This document shows, in pieces, positions 12,529-23,778 of a DNA stretch of 64,000 bases (position 1 is its first letter; every line of letters begins with the position of its first letter). The stretch is taken from the NCBI GenBank assembly GCA_904063045.1, contig CAJFCJ010000006.1, positions 5,162,408 through 5,226,407 on the forward strand, written 5' to 3'. The DNA comes from Dimorphilus gyrociliatus. Taxonomy: Eukaryota > Annelida > Polychaeta > Dinophilidae. The notes beneath the pieces are model-generated. The model had not been told where the DNA came from, did no database searches, and saw only the letters and a list, made by a program, of their open reading frames with translations. Both the position numbers and the translations under genes were made by a program.

Positions 12529-14496
12529 CCGTTTCTGTTTTTATTATGAATTCATAACAATTCTAACTGCCAATTATATAGTCTTTTGTAAAGGTTATTG
12601 AAGGAAATTTTTAGTTAAAGAACGTACCATTTACAACTTATTCCTTTAAAAAGAGCTGCATAATTTTCGGCTATTAATATATGTTGACTAGCAGCTCCAC
12701 CCTGTATTCAAAACTTGCAGCATAACAATAACAGTTAACAATTCGGAAGCGCTTTCTTCATGAAATTTACTAGTTTTTTATTCATTGGAATGTTTCTTGA
12801 TTGATGTCGAAAAATTACGAAGAAGTTGTAAATTATATTGTTATAAAATGAATATTAATAATAATTTAGCTATAGAATATTATATATTCTAGTATAAAAC
12901 TACTTGTCATGCAATTATCAGCAGATTATTTTTCCTTTGTATAATTTTCAACTATTCAAACATTAAGCCTTCCCAAATATAAATATTGATAATAAAAAAA
13001 AGAAATAAACATATTTCAATGTTAGCTAAGTAGCTCTCACTTAACATTTCTTTCTTTATCTTCTTCTTTTTAATAATTTCCGGTTTTCAAAGAAACTTGT
13101 TATAATAACACCAAATATACAATTCTATAATATTACCAATTAATGTTTATGGAGTATTTTTTTTACTTATTTATAGCTTTCTATAAAATTTTAGAAATTC
13201 TATTCTTGTTCTCATTCCTGTTCAATATTCAATGTAAGAACATTATGCAAAAGATGAAAAAGTTAAATGTATTTATATCTCTACTATGTGTTTTTATTCA
13301 AATCTTTCTTCGATATTTGAAGAATTTTTATCAATTAACTAAAAACTAAACGGTGGCATTTTACATATTTTAACAGGAAAAGGAAGTCTTCAAACTATTT
13401 CATTTTTATCATTTGTAGTCCATTTATAGATTAAAAAATAAGCTGTCAGTCCATTTCTTTCTATCTTATTATAGCCTTTTCAGCACTGTAGCCATGATAA
13501 TACATTTTATCTGATAAAAATGTTATTATAAAGTATTAGGTAAGTGGTGAAAAGAATCATATGTCATATCGTTATTCATTTCATGGACATTTTTTTTAAA
13601 TTTATTATAGTCAAGATCCTTGAAAATATTGATGTTAACTTGTTAACAATTTTGTTACACTTAGTGTCCTACTTAGTTATAATTGAACTATTTATTAATT
13701 AGTTTTTCTTATTTCCTCATCATTTATTAAAATAATTGTTACGCAATAATTAATTCTAATATAATATCGCGATTAAATTAGTCTATTTTTCGTCGCAGAT
13801 GATATAAATAGTGTAAGGGAAAATATAATAAGCTAAACTTATCCAATTAAAAAAACTTACTGTTCAATAATATATTTTATTGTTAAAAGTTGAGTATTTA
13901 TTTGTAATAGAATGTTTTTATTATTCGCGCTCGGTTGTTCTGTTTAGGAACATTTTCGGTAGACTTATTCCAAAGATACTTGACAAAAATGAACTGACAC
14001 TTTTTAATCAAGTATATACCCTGTCTTTAGTGCCTTCTCTCTTGTTAACCTTTATCCTCTATTTCGTTAGGAATCTAAAGCTTATCGAAAAAGTAAATCA
14101 GTAGGGAAGCAGCAAAAATACCTATTAACGTCAAATCGAGTAATTAATATATTCATTAAGAGAGTACAAACTTATCAAGACTATCAGCAAGATTATTGAT
14201 ACTGTCAGGAATAAACAAGAGATTCTCAATAACATTGATAATAAAAGTTCAGTTTATTTTAAAAGAGATGATAAAAAAGTCAAGTAATTGTGAATAAACA
14301 AAACAGAAACAAACTTTAAAACGTAATTTACTGATGACTAAACAATTTTTTTTTAAACAATCAAGTAATATACTGAATAAAAAGAAAAAAGTTTACTTAT
14401 CATATTCGTCTGCTATACTAACTTTGATGTAAACAAATAAATGGAATGATGCCCAGTCGCTGGTCACTCGAAAATGTATTCCAATAATAAATTTAA
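12529..14496. other. 2-kb head-to-head spacer, GT61 gene and FLII
   Basis: AT-rich intergenic DNA presumed to contain both promoters. ORFs at 13143-13349 and 13880-14104 are hydrophobic, AT-biased translations without recognised domains; I see no supported gene. A 37-codon minus-strand frame at 14393-14506 starts at the mirror image of the FLII start motif. Confidence 0.55.
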
Positions 14497-14574
14497 CATC
14501 CGCCATTTTTAAATTTATGCTATTGCTTGCGTTCCTTTTTTTATTGTTATACTACTCTTACAAAATGGCGGATG
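14497..14574. repeat. 13-bp inverted repeat enclosing the FLII start
   Basis: Arm 14497-14509 (CATCCGCCATTTT) is the exact reverse complement of arm 14562-14574 (AAAATGGCGGATG). The second arm contains the likely FLII ATG at 14565. Each arm matches the YY1/Pho-type motif AAAATGGCGG. The 52-base loop contains an in-frame upstream ATG at 14517. Confidence 0.9.
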
Positions 14575-17500
14575 CCGAACAAAACGAATTGCAAAAATTA
14601 AGATCCATTCTTCAGTATTTCCTCAAAGGAGTTGACTTATCAAATAATCAATTTATTGGAAATGAATTACCTGAATTATTTAGTAAGCTGTCAACTTTAT
14701 CATGGATTACACTGAAGAACACAAACATTACTGATTTTCCGGAAGTGCTTACAAAATTGACGAATCTTCAACAGATATCTTTATTAAATAGTCGAATAGA
14801 AAGCATTCCGCTTGAAATTAGTAATATTGAGCAATTAAAGAATCTATTACTGAGGAACAATAAATTAAAATCGATCCCCCCGTCCGTTTTTAATTGTAGT
14901 AATTTGGAAACTGTTGACTTAAGCAGTAACCTCTTCAGGGATTCTCCTATCAATTTAGAGGAAGCTAAGAAATGTTTGGTACTAAATTTGTCAAACAATT
15001 CTCTTACAGAGATTCCTTCAAGTGTGTTTGTTGAATTGACAGATTTACATTACTTAAATTTGGCTAATAATAAACTGGAAACTGTACCACCGCAGCTGAG
15101 AAGATTGATCAATTTACGAGTATTAATTCTTAACGACAATGCCCTAAAGCATGCTCAACTTAGGCAAGTGACGTCGCTTGTTAATCTAAAAACTCTTCAT
15201 TTAAGAAACACGCAAAGAGACATGAAGAATTTCCCATCTGGGTTGGACAGCCTAAAAAATTTAACAGACATTGATCTATCTATGAATGAATTGACTAGTG
15301 TTCCAGAATCACTATACCAAGTAGAAGCTTTAAAAAAATTAAACTTAAGCGATAACAATATCAGTGAATTATCATCTTTAATTGACAATTGGGAATATTT
15401 GGAAGTTTTAAACTTATCTAGAAATCGACTGTCTCAAATTCCTAATGCTCTTTGTAAACTATTGAGACTAAGGCATCTATATTTAAACGAGAATGATTTG
15501 ACTTTTGAGACCCTACCTCCCGGTATCGGTAAACTTGGCGAATTGGAAATTTTTTCCGCTGCTGGGAATCACTTAACAACCATACCAGAATCTCTATGCA
15601 GGTGTGGAAAACTGAAGAAAATAATACTTAATTCGAACAATTTAGTTACTTTTCCCGATTCTTATCATTATCTCACTGAACTAGAAGAGCTGGATGTTAA
15701 AAATAATCCTGAATTGCAATTGCCTCCTAAACCTTTAGAATTGATTAAATCGCAAAGAATCAATGACGTTTATAATGTTGATTTTTCCCTGAGTACGCAT
15801 CTGGAAAAAGTTGGTAAAACTGTTCCGTTGGAATCCCAAAAGAAAAAAAAGAAAACTGATACAGTCGCAAGAAAACTGCGCTTAGGTCAAAGGAAGAGAA
15901 TTGACTCGAGAAGTGATGATGGAAAGAGTGATGTTGTTCTTAGTGGAATGAGAAAGCTTGCTGGTAAAAGATTACCGAAAGATGATGAAGAAGAAAGTCA
16001 AGTAAAACCAAAAAAATGGGATGAATTAATTGTGAAACCTAAACTAAATTTCGATGAACTTTTCCACGATGATGATGAAATAGGTCAATTCCCCGGACTA
16101 ACTATGTGGGAAATAGACAACTTTCTACCCCGATTAATGGAAAAACCGACAAATGTTTTTTACAACGAAGATTGTTATATTATTCTTGACACACATATTG
16201 ATGAACACAAAAATTTAAATTGGAGAATTTGGCATTGGATTGGAAGCAAATCGACTTTAGATAAAAAAGCAGCTTCTGCTATTCATTCTGTAAATTTAAG
16301 AGATTATCTAGATGCAAAATGCATGTGTCGGAGGCAGGAGGAAGCCGATGAAGACGAAGAATTTCTCTCCCTATTCGATGATTGTCATGTAGAATATGTA
16401 GATGGTGCTAGAGCAGAAAGTGGTTTTTACGTCCACGACGAAGGAGATGTTCCAACAAGAATGATTTGTGTTCGACATAAACACCCACCGTATTCAGTTG
16501 CCCCTCTTGCGTCGTCTTTAAACTCTTACTTGTGCTATGTCATAACAACGAAAGCAGTTATTTGGGTATGGAATGGTAGCGATTCTAAATTGAATCTTAA
16601 ATCAAGAGCACGACTTATTGCTGAGAAAATTAACAAAGTTGAATATAAATCGGAGGCCGATATTCGAAATATTCAGCAAGACACCGAAACAGAAGAATTC
16701 TGGGATTTAATTGGAGGTGAAGGTCCAGCTTCTTATGACAATGAAGAAGTGGATAAAACTTTTCATCCAATTTTATATAGAGTTAATATTCGTAAAGGTT
16801 CCAAATTTATACTCTCTCAAATCGAATTGAGAACGAAATCATTAACTAAGGATCTTTTGACAAGTGATGGCGTATATATTCTTGATACTCTTCACGATGT
16901 TTTTATTTGGTTCGGAAAGAAAACTAATAAGATGATTCGAAATATATCTAGTATGATTGTTAAACTATTATTATGGAATATGGTAGATAGGAATAGAAAT
17001 GCCGACTTTCTTATATATACAGAGAACATGGAAAGTGTTTTGTTTAAACTTCAATTTAGGGGATGGGACGACGTTATTCATGTAGACTTTACAAGGACTT
17101 CTGAATCTGTTGCGAGAAGAGGATTAGATCTCAAAGAGATTGTAGAAAAGGATAAGATGAAAGCTGATTTAAATGCACTGCTTAGTCCTATTCAGGAGAG
17201 ATTGGATGATTATGATGCTGAACAAATTATATCTGATTACGGAGCTACAACTTATATTAAACAAGCACTTGTCTTAGAAAGTAGTGGTCGGAAGAAAATT
17301 GCTTTGCCAAAGGAGGAATATGGACACTTTTACAGTGCAAATACCTATGTATTTTTTATAGAAGAGCAGGAAGATGATGATATAGACGATGAAGACGATG
17401 AATCTGAACCTACATCTTTTGTCACAATGTACTGCTGGCAAGGAAGAGACGCTCCAGCAGTTGAACTGTCAACGTTCAAATTAGAATTGGATCTAAAATT

Positions 17501-18354
17501 GAGTAGTATGAATATTGATATGGTTATACAAAGTCAACAACAAGAGGATCCATCTTTTCTTATGGCTTTTCAAAATAAGTTTGTCATTCATAGAGGTAGG
17601 AGACCGCTAAAGAACACTGGCGAAGCCCGTTTGTATGAACTAAGATCAACTGCAAGTATCATTTGTTCTCGAATGATTGAGCTACCGAAATTAGACGCAA
17701 CCTTATTAAATTCTCAACTATCTTTTGTTTTGGTCGTTCCTTTTGAATCTGGGGGTGGTGTAGTGTACGCATGGATTGGTTCAAAGTGCTCCAACAGTGA
17801 TTCCCACAATTGTATTGAAATTGGAAACAAAATGCTTACACCACCTGACTACGCTTTTCAGGTTGTTAACGAGGGGTCTGAGCCCGACCTCTTTTTCTGG
17901 GAAGGTATCAATGGCAAAAAACCGTACGATTCATCTGCTAATTTCTTATTAGTAGCCAGATTATTTAGATGTTCTAACGATAAAGGTAAAAAATAAGATT
18001 TAGGAAGAGTTATTTTCTTTTTAAATTTATGTTTCCTCTTTAAAAACAGGATACTTTACTGTCTCGGAGAAAACGAGAGATTTTTGTCAAGATGATCTGG
18101 CAGAAGATGACGTTATGATTTTAGATTCCGGTAGAGTTATTTTTCTGTGGATTGGACCTAAAGCTTCTCAAATTGAAGTAAAATTCGCTGGTCGAGCAGC
18201 TTTAATGTATAGGGAACACTTAAAGATTGTTGAAAAAGAGAACCCTAGGAAAATAAGTGCAGCATTAAAAGGAAGAGAACCAAGAGAATTTACAAGGTGC
18301 TTTCACGCGTGGTCAACACATAAAATGCACGCAGTTGAATCAATTACTCGCTGA
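14565..18354 (+). CDS. FLII: Flightless-1 homologue (LRR plus gelsolin repeats)
   Basis: Exons 14565..17985 and 18050..18354 encode 1241 residues, close to the usual size of about 1270. The one intron (64 bases) splits a Gly codon and restores the conserved LFRCSNDKG-YF junction. The N-terminal third (about residues 15-400) is a run of leucine-rich repeats (LNLSNN, LDLSxN patterns). A basic linker follows, then from about residue 505 six gelsolin-type segments, with an acidic insert near residue 932 (EEQEDDDIDDEDDE). The end, FTRCFHAWS, is diagnostic. FLII is an actin-binding, severing and capping protein and a nuclear-receptor coactivator. The start at 14565 has the strong context AAAATGG and fits family N-termini. 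An in-frame ATG at 14517 would add a 16-residue hydrophobic leader (MLLLAFLFLLLYYSYK), atypical for a cytosolic protein. Confidence 0.95.
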
Positions 18355-18674
18355 AAATTTAGTTATCATGTTTTTTCTTTTTTTATCTTAGTTTTTTTTT
18401 TAAAAATGCTTTATATCTTCTCCTTCCACCGCCCTGATTTGATGAACCTTTTTTTGTGTATATGTTTTCTTTTTTTTGTTTATACAGAATTTTTTTCTTC
18501 AGTGTTCTTTTTGGTGCCTGAATTTAAAAATAAATACTTAAACTATTTAAATTATTTATTACATGAAAAAGAGATATAAATCATAAATTAATTTTCTGTA
18601 ATCATAAAAACGATAAAAGTAAGGAAGTTAATATGCTTTTTTTTTGAATTTTTACAGTTAGTGATAGTTCAAAA
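18355..18674. other. tail-to-tail spacer, FLII and CHMP5
   Basis: T-rich 320-base 3' UTR region shared by the two convergent genes. Nothing else is recognised. Confidence 0.7.
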
Positions 18675-19676
18675 TTATTTAGCCGTCTGTGGTAATTGAG
18701 GTAAACCGAACTCGTCTACAGGTACACCATCCTTATTTGTTTGTGCCCCTGGTTCCGTTGATGGGACACCTGGAGCATCGCTTGCAGCTTGATCCAAATA
18801 TCCTGTATCCTCATCCAGAGCAATTTCGTCACCTAATGCATCAAGTTCTGCAGCCAGTTCATCATCATCCACCTCTGGCATACCGTAACTTCTTCCCATA
18901 ACTTCTTGAACATCATTTGCTTGATCCATGAGATCTTCCATTTGGTCTTGCAGATCATCAATTTTATCAATATTAATATTCTTATATTCTTTTTTGAATT
19001 GTTTTACTCCAACCGCCATGGCATCTACAGTTGCTTTGGTATCTTTCAGACTCTGAATTCCATAGCTGGTTTGCTCAAGATTGAAACCCTGATTGCGCAA
19101 TTGTTCTAGCTGTTGTTCATATCTTTTCTTTTCTTTAAGGACTCTGATTGCTTTTTGCTTAACGCTATTCTACAAAAAATTAGAAAAATAGAACATGTAA
19201 TATTGTTTGGATGAGCATATTATTCTTAACGCTTAAAACTTGATTTTTTATAATATGATAGTTGTGTACAAATTGCAAATCTATTTATAATGTGCATAAA
19301 AATTAACCATTTATGACTTTGTCATAAACGCCAACTTCAAAATGATGGTAGAAAATGAGTCATGAGAATGTGCCAAACTGCTATTCTATTGTACTAAAAA
19401 AACGAAAATAAAAAATAAACAATATTACTTTCGCTGGTCCGTCTCTCATTTTGGCCATTTGATCTTTAAACTTTTTTAAATCCATCTCTAATTTACCAAT
19501 CTTCTTTTCAATTGACTCCACCCGACTGTCAATCTAAAAGTACAAATTTCCCTTGTTCAAAAATATCTTGTTCTTATATTTGAAAAACCATTTTTAATAA
19601 TACTTACATTAGACACACACTCGTTTAGATCTGGTGGGGGTTGTTTTGGAGCTGAGGATCCGAAAATTCTTCTCAT
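18675..19676 (-). CDS. CHMP5: ESCRT-III protein CHMP5
   Basis: Minus-strand exons 19608..19676, 19429..19533 and 18675..19169 give 222 residues, matching the family's roughly 220. The N-terminus ([15 protein letters not shown]) and the block [10 protein letters not shown] agree with CHMP5. So do the coiled-coil core ([20 protein letters not shown]) and the acidic tail ending [13 protein letters not shown]5 (yeast Vps60) is a late ESCRT-III subunit that binds LIP5/VTA1 and helps recycle ESCRT-III with VPS4 at multivesicular bodies. All junctions are in phase 0 with standard donors (GTAAGT, GTAATA). The start ATG at 19674-19676 is the only one before the conserved basic N-terminus. Confidence 0.97.
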
Positions 19677-20302
19677 TTTTGTTTTTCGTGTTGTTTGACT
19701 GTCCCAAGATCTATTTAAAATGTGAGCTTTTAGCCGTTTCTTATGACTATGAATAAGTGTAGAAAACCAACATATGACGTCATCAAATAGTGTGCAGCAC
19801 TTATTTTATTCAAGTATAAATTTAAGGTTTCAAGATACACCTAAAGATTTTAGTTATTTACTCGAGTATAATTAATTTTTTTCTTCAAATAGTGATTTTG
19901 GTACAAACTGAAATAAGATATATCATTTAAAATTACTTTATTAGAGCTTCCGTTGTGAAACTTATGAATATTAATAACACACCAATTGCACTTTTATACT
20001 ACACTATCTATTGTTCTCTTTACTCTTCGTTTAAGAAACTGATTATTAAATAACTAAATTCCAACTCTTAGTTGTAAATGCATAAAGTGGTGGCAAAAGT
20101 TTTACAAGAAATTTTATATTTCAATGACAATTGTTAAAATAACCACAAATACGGAAAAAATGAATGCGTAACTTCAATCTGACTTGGAATATCAATAGAT
20201 AAAATTTATTAATATAACGTTACTTTGGAAAAGTAGCAAATTTTCTTAAAATTTATATGGAAAACTATGATGAAAAGAGAATTTTTTTAAACTTAGAGAT
20301 TC
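19677..20302. other. head-to-head spacer, CHMP5 and zinc-finger-like gene
   Basis: The 626 bases between divergent start codons presumably hold both promoters. No motif stands out and no further gene is seen. Confidence 0.6.
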
Positions 20303-21605
20303 ATGAATATTCAAAACCCATATGACGTACCAATATTAGCGTGCATTTACTGCGGGCTGTCGTCACTAGTAAGATGGCGATCGCGCGAAATAATTGAAAT
20401 ACTTTTATTTATAGTTAATCGAATTTTTACTGAAATGTCGTTGTCTTTAGATATTTTAAAAGAAAATTTTAGCCACATAATTGAAAATGCATCTCCCGAT
20501 GTAATTGATCGTTTTGTTGTATGGCTTGATATGAAAATTTCAGAATTTAAAGTTAACGGTAAAATGAACTTAGGTAAATTCTTTTAATTGTTATTCAATA
20601 TATAAAAAAAATTTGTTGTTAACAGTAAATTTATTTAATTAATGTATTCTAATATGTCTTTGTTATGAAATGTTATAACAATTCTCATAATTCAAACTTT
20701 TATAAGTTTCAATACATCGCATACTTCGAATTCCAGACGCCAATGGCAACATAACGAACGAGAATGAATCAAAATGGCTAAAAAGTTTAACTGAATTTTG
20801 CTCTAGAGACTCTGACAATAGTAGCCCCACAACACCTGCATCTTTTACTAGACAGAGTCGTTTTCGTAAAGTTCTTCACGCTTTCAAATGTTCTAAATGT
20901 AGTCGACGATTTCTAAAGAAGGAGCAATTACTTAAACACAGAGCGGCATGTAGTTTTAGAATAAAAAGCAGCCTCAGATCTTCACCCAAAGCCGAACCTT
21001 CACCGCCACCATATCCTCAACCTTCGCATAACGATTCTACATCTACAGTTGTTATAAATTCTCCCAAAAAAGTATCTGAATCTTCAAAGCTAGCTTTGGC
21101 TGTAAAAAGTTTAACAGGTGAAAATTCCGATCTAATTACGAAGTGGAAAAGTTTAAATAATTTGGAAGAGGATGATGAGATAGAAGCTGGAGTTTCAAAG
21201 AACGAATACCTTTCAAAGAGTGAATATCTAGCTACAAGCCTTTTAGACAGTCAACATGAAAGGGGTTATAGTAATTCATATTATACTCTTTTAAGAACAA
21301 AACTCTTAAAAGGTAAGTCAAATAAATGATAAAAAAGCTCTTTTTTTCATTCAAATTTTAATTGAACAGGTGAAGTTTCGACAGCTGCTAGCATGTATTC
21401 AAGTATGATGTCACCAAAGACGTCAACGCCTATACCTGAGCCAACGTTTCCGTCTAGAAAACGTGATCAAGGAGGTCAAATAAAAGTAAATAGTGACAAA
21501 GGCGATGCGAAATGCTATGTATGTTCTCGTTGTAGTTGCTCAAGTATGAATCCAGAATATGTTTTTACACATATCTGTGATCAAGATGACGCGGAATTAA
21601 ATTAA
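20303..21605 (+). CDS. unrecognised protein with zinc-finger-like motifs
   Basis: Model exons 20303..20573, 20737..21312 and 21370..21605 give 360 residues with all phases consistent. A donor at 20559 is an equally in-frame alternative to 20574. I do not recognise the family. The middle exon has a C2HC-type finger candidate (FKCSKCSRRFLKKEQLLKHR, then AAC), followed by a proline/serine-rich linker. The last exon has a second cysteine cluster (CYVCSRCSCSS ... HICDQ). This suggests a nuclear DNA- or RNA-binding protein, but that is inference. The true start may be the in-frame ATG at about 20435 (MSLSLDILKENF), because the first 44 residues are less protein-like and overlap ATGGCGATCGCG sequence typical of promoters here. 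Confidence 0.65.
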
Positions 21606-21629
21606 AAGAAACATTGTTATTCATTTTAC

Positions 21630-21635
21630 TTTATT
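21630..21635 (-). terminator. AATAAA signal, CFAP300
   Basis: Minus-strand AATAAA 89 bases beyond the CFAP300 stop and only 25 bases from the opposing gene's stop codon. Confidence 0.5.
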
Positions 21636-21678
21636 ATTAAAAAAAATTTGTTTTAGCTGTTTATTTTTTTTTTTAAAA

Positions 21679-21684
21679 AAATAA
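21679..21684 (+). terminator. AATAAA signal, zinc-finger-like gene
   Basis: Canonical hexamer 74 bases after the stop codon. It lies past the CFAP300 signal on the other strand, so the two mature transcripts would overlap. Confidence 0.5.
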
Positions 21685-21723
21685 ATAATAAGTATATTTA
21701 TACTTCTAAACCCGAAATCATTC

Positions 21724-22899
21724 CTAAAAAGCGGAGGCGCCAAAGACATGTTGAATGACGTTAACATGTCTCTTTAAAGGATCAATTATTAAATAGGCGA
21801 AATCTTGCATATGGTTCTTAGTTGACGGAAAGTAGATAGCTCCATCCTTCTCCTAATAAGAAAAACATTACAGCATTGTTAATTTCTATTTTATCACTTA
21901 CAAAAGCTGTAACTTTAAACGCTATAGATTGAACTTTAAGCTTATTGCTGTTTGAATCCTTGACAACGCTGTAACAGAAAATGAGATTTGCTCTAATTCA
22001 AGTATTCGGAGTGCAAGTATTTCATCTATTCAGTTGTACCTTACAAGATCTTTATACAATCCTTTTGTAATGTCCAAATATGGCTGGAGTTCATCCTCGT
22101 ATTGGCAAACTTGACCTCCGATACAAAGATGTCGAAATAAACGGAAAAGTAGTTCACTTTTCTCTGATTCGTCGAATATGTCATAATAATCAGACTCTTC
22201 GCTCAACATCATCTAAAATATAAATATTGTTCAAACGTTTCCAGTATGTCTTAAACAAAACCTTTCTTAGTTCATCTGAGGCAATGAACTCGTCAATATA
22301 TTCATCCAAACATTTACATAATGCTCCACTTTCTTTGGCAACTCCTTTATATAGTTTATCGAAAAAATCCATTGAAATCACTGTGACTGGTATTGTTTCG
22401 ACCTTAACACTTTTAGCTTCTATTCCTATATGTTATCATTTAAACAATTTTGCATGAATAAGATGAAGAATGTTCAAATCTTACCAATTGGAGACCATTT
22501 TCCTGAAGATGAGAGTGATTTTAGGCTACTTGTTACTTCTGGGTCCTTAAAGAAATCCTATAATATTAAGAACAAGAAAAAGCAATCAAAAATAAGTACA
22601 ACTTATAAATAGAACATCTTTGGCTTTAATTTTTGCATATATATGTTTAAGAAATGCTTCACCAAAACAAATTCATCTTTTTCGTATTCTTTAAACTGCT
22701 TGTCGAAGAGGAAACCTTGAATTAGAATTCTATCTTTCATTGACCTGTAAAAGTGACACTTTTTATGTAAAATTTTGTGAATTATTATTTACTATATTAA
22801 CCATTTCAATAATCTTTCTTGATTCTCCTTATTTTCAAAGAAAGAGAACTTTTTATTTGGCAGAGACCTGAAAGCAAATTTCGCACGTTCGGAAGCCAT
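21724..22899 (-). CDS. CFAP300: cilia- and flagella-associated protein 300
   Basis: Seven minus-strand exons: 22802..22899, 22663..22744, 22485..22557, 22262..22425, 22040..22212, 21902..21968 and 21724..21852. They give 261 residues; the family is about 267. Recognisable blocks in order are FRSLPNKKFS, FFKDPEV, MDFFDKLY, CLDEYIDEFIASDELRKVL, LFRHLCIGGQVCQYED, and the C-terminal YFPSTKNHMQDFAYLIIDP. CFAP300 (human C11orf70) is needed for cytoplasmic assembly of outer and inner dynein arms of motile cilia and works with DNAAF2; loss causes primary ciliary dyskinesia. Its presence says the organism builds motile cilia. The exon 5 donor is GTACAA at 22039; an alternative GTAAGG three bases earlier would break the frame. 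It shares a head-to-head spacer with TSEN54. Confidence 0.93.
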
Positions 22900-23778
22900 T
22901 CGTAAACACAGGAATCTCTATGGAATAGTATTCAATGATAAAAACAATATCGCAATTTTTTAAAGCGGAACGGGTGACCAGACTACTTTAAGACTAAAAG
23001 TAATATGGGTAATTGACATACAAATCGCTAAAGAAAATGTTGAACATTAGTAACAGTTTTGAAAAGCCCTTGATTAAATCAAATATTTCTAATAAAACAT
23101 GGAAATAAACGAACGGTCTTGAATAAAAAGTAGATGCTATGGAAAAGTTTTTCTTTACTTCAATAAATAAACTCTAAAGAAATATTTAGAAAAAATTAAA
23201 CTTTATTATAACTTTAAATAGCACATTTTAGGTGAAAAAAGAATTTAAGCAATTGATTATATATAGTAGAAACAATCAACACGTTAAAATGAGAATGTAA
23301 GTCGACGATAGTATCAATGTTAAAAAAAATTAAAACTATATTTAAGAGTAAGGATCAAAAACTGAAAGATCTATGTAAGACCCTTTAATGTTCAAGTGTA
23401 AGATGGAGGTTAAATCTATCTACTAGCTTATAATATTCGAAAAGAAATCTTTTTAACTCTTAAAGCATTAACTCAGTCATACTTGGATCATTTACTGTTT
23501 AGGCCAGCGTAGCTTCTACTCTAAGGAGACTTGATATTTTCTTTCATCCAAAAGGAAACTTTAAGTACATAATTATTTATCTGAAGAAAATTTTCCCGTA
23601 ATCTTCAAGCTTCCTTTAAAAAGTATAATGAAAACTTGTACTCCTCTTATACAGTATAGATGTAACTGAAATCAACTATTTATTGGTTGGGAACCAGACT
23701 TTCTCGCCTGTCGGATAAAGCAGACGACATAGCTCGTTTTAGGATTTCAAATTTTACTGCAATAATATTATCATTAGA
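22900..23778. other. head-to-head spacer, CFAP300 and TSEN54
   Basis: The 879 AT-rich bases between divergent starts have no coding signal I can support. Promoters of both genes are expected here. Confidence 0.6.

Noticed and set aside
14393-14506. 37-codon minus-strand ORF beginning at the mirrored ATGGCGGATG
   Set aside because: Too short, no recognisable product, and its start is explained by the inverted repeat; kept only as part of the hairpin finding.
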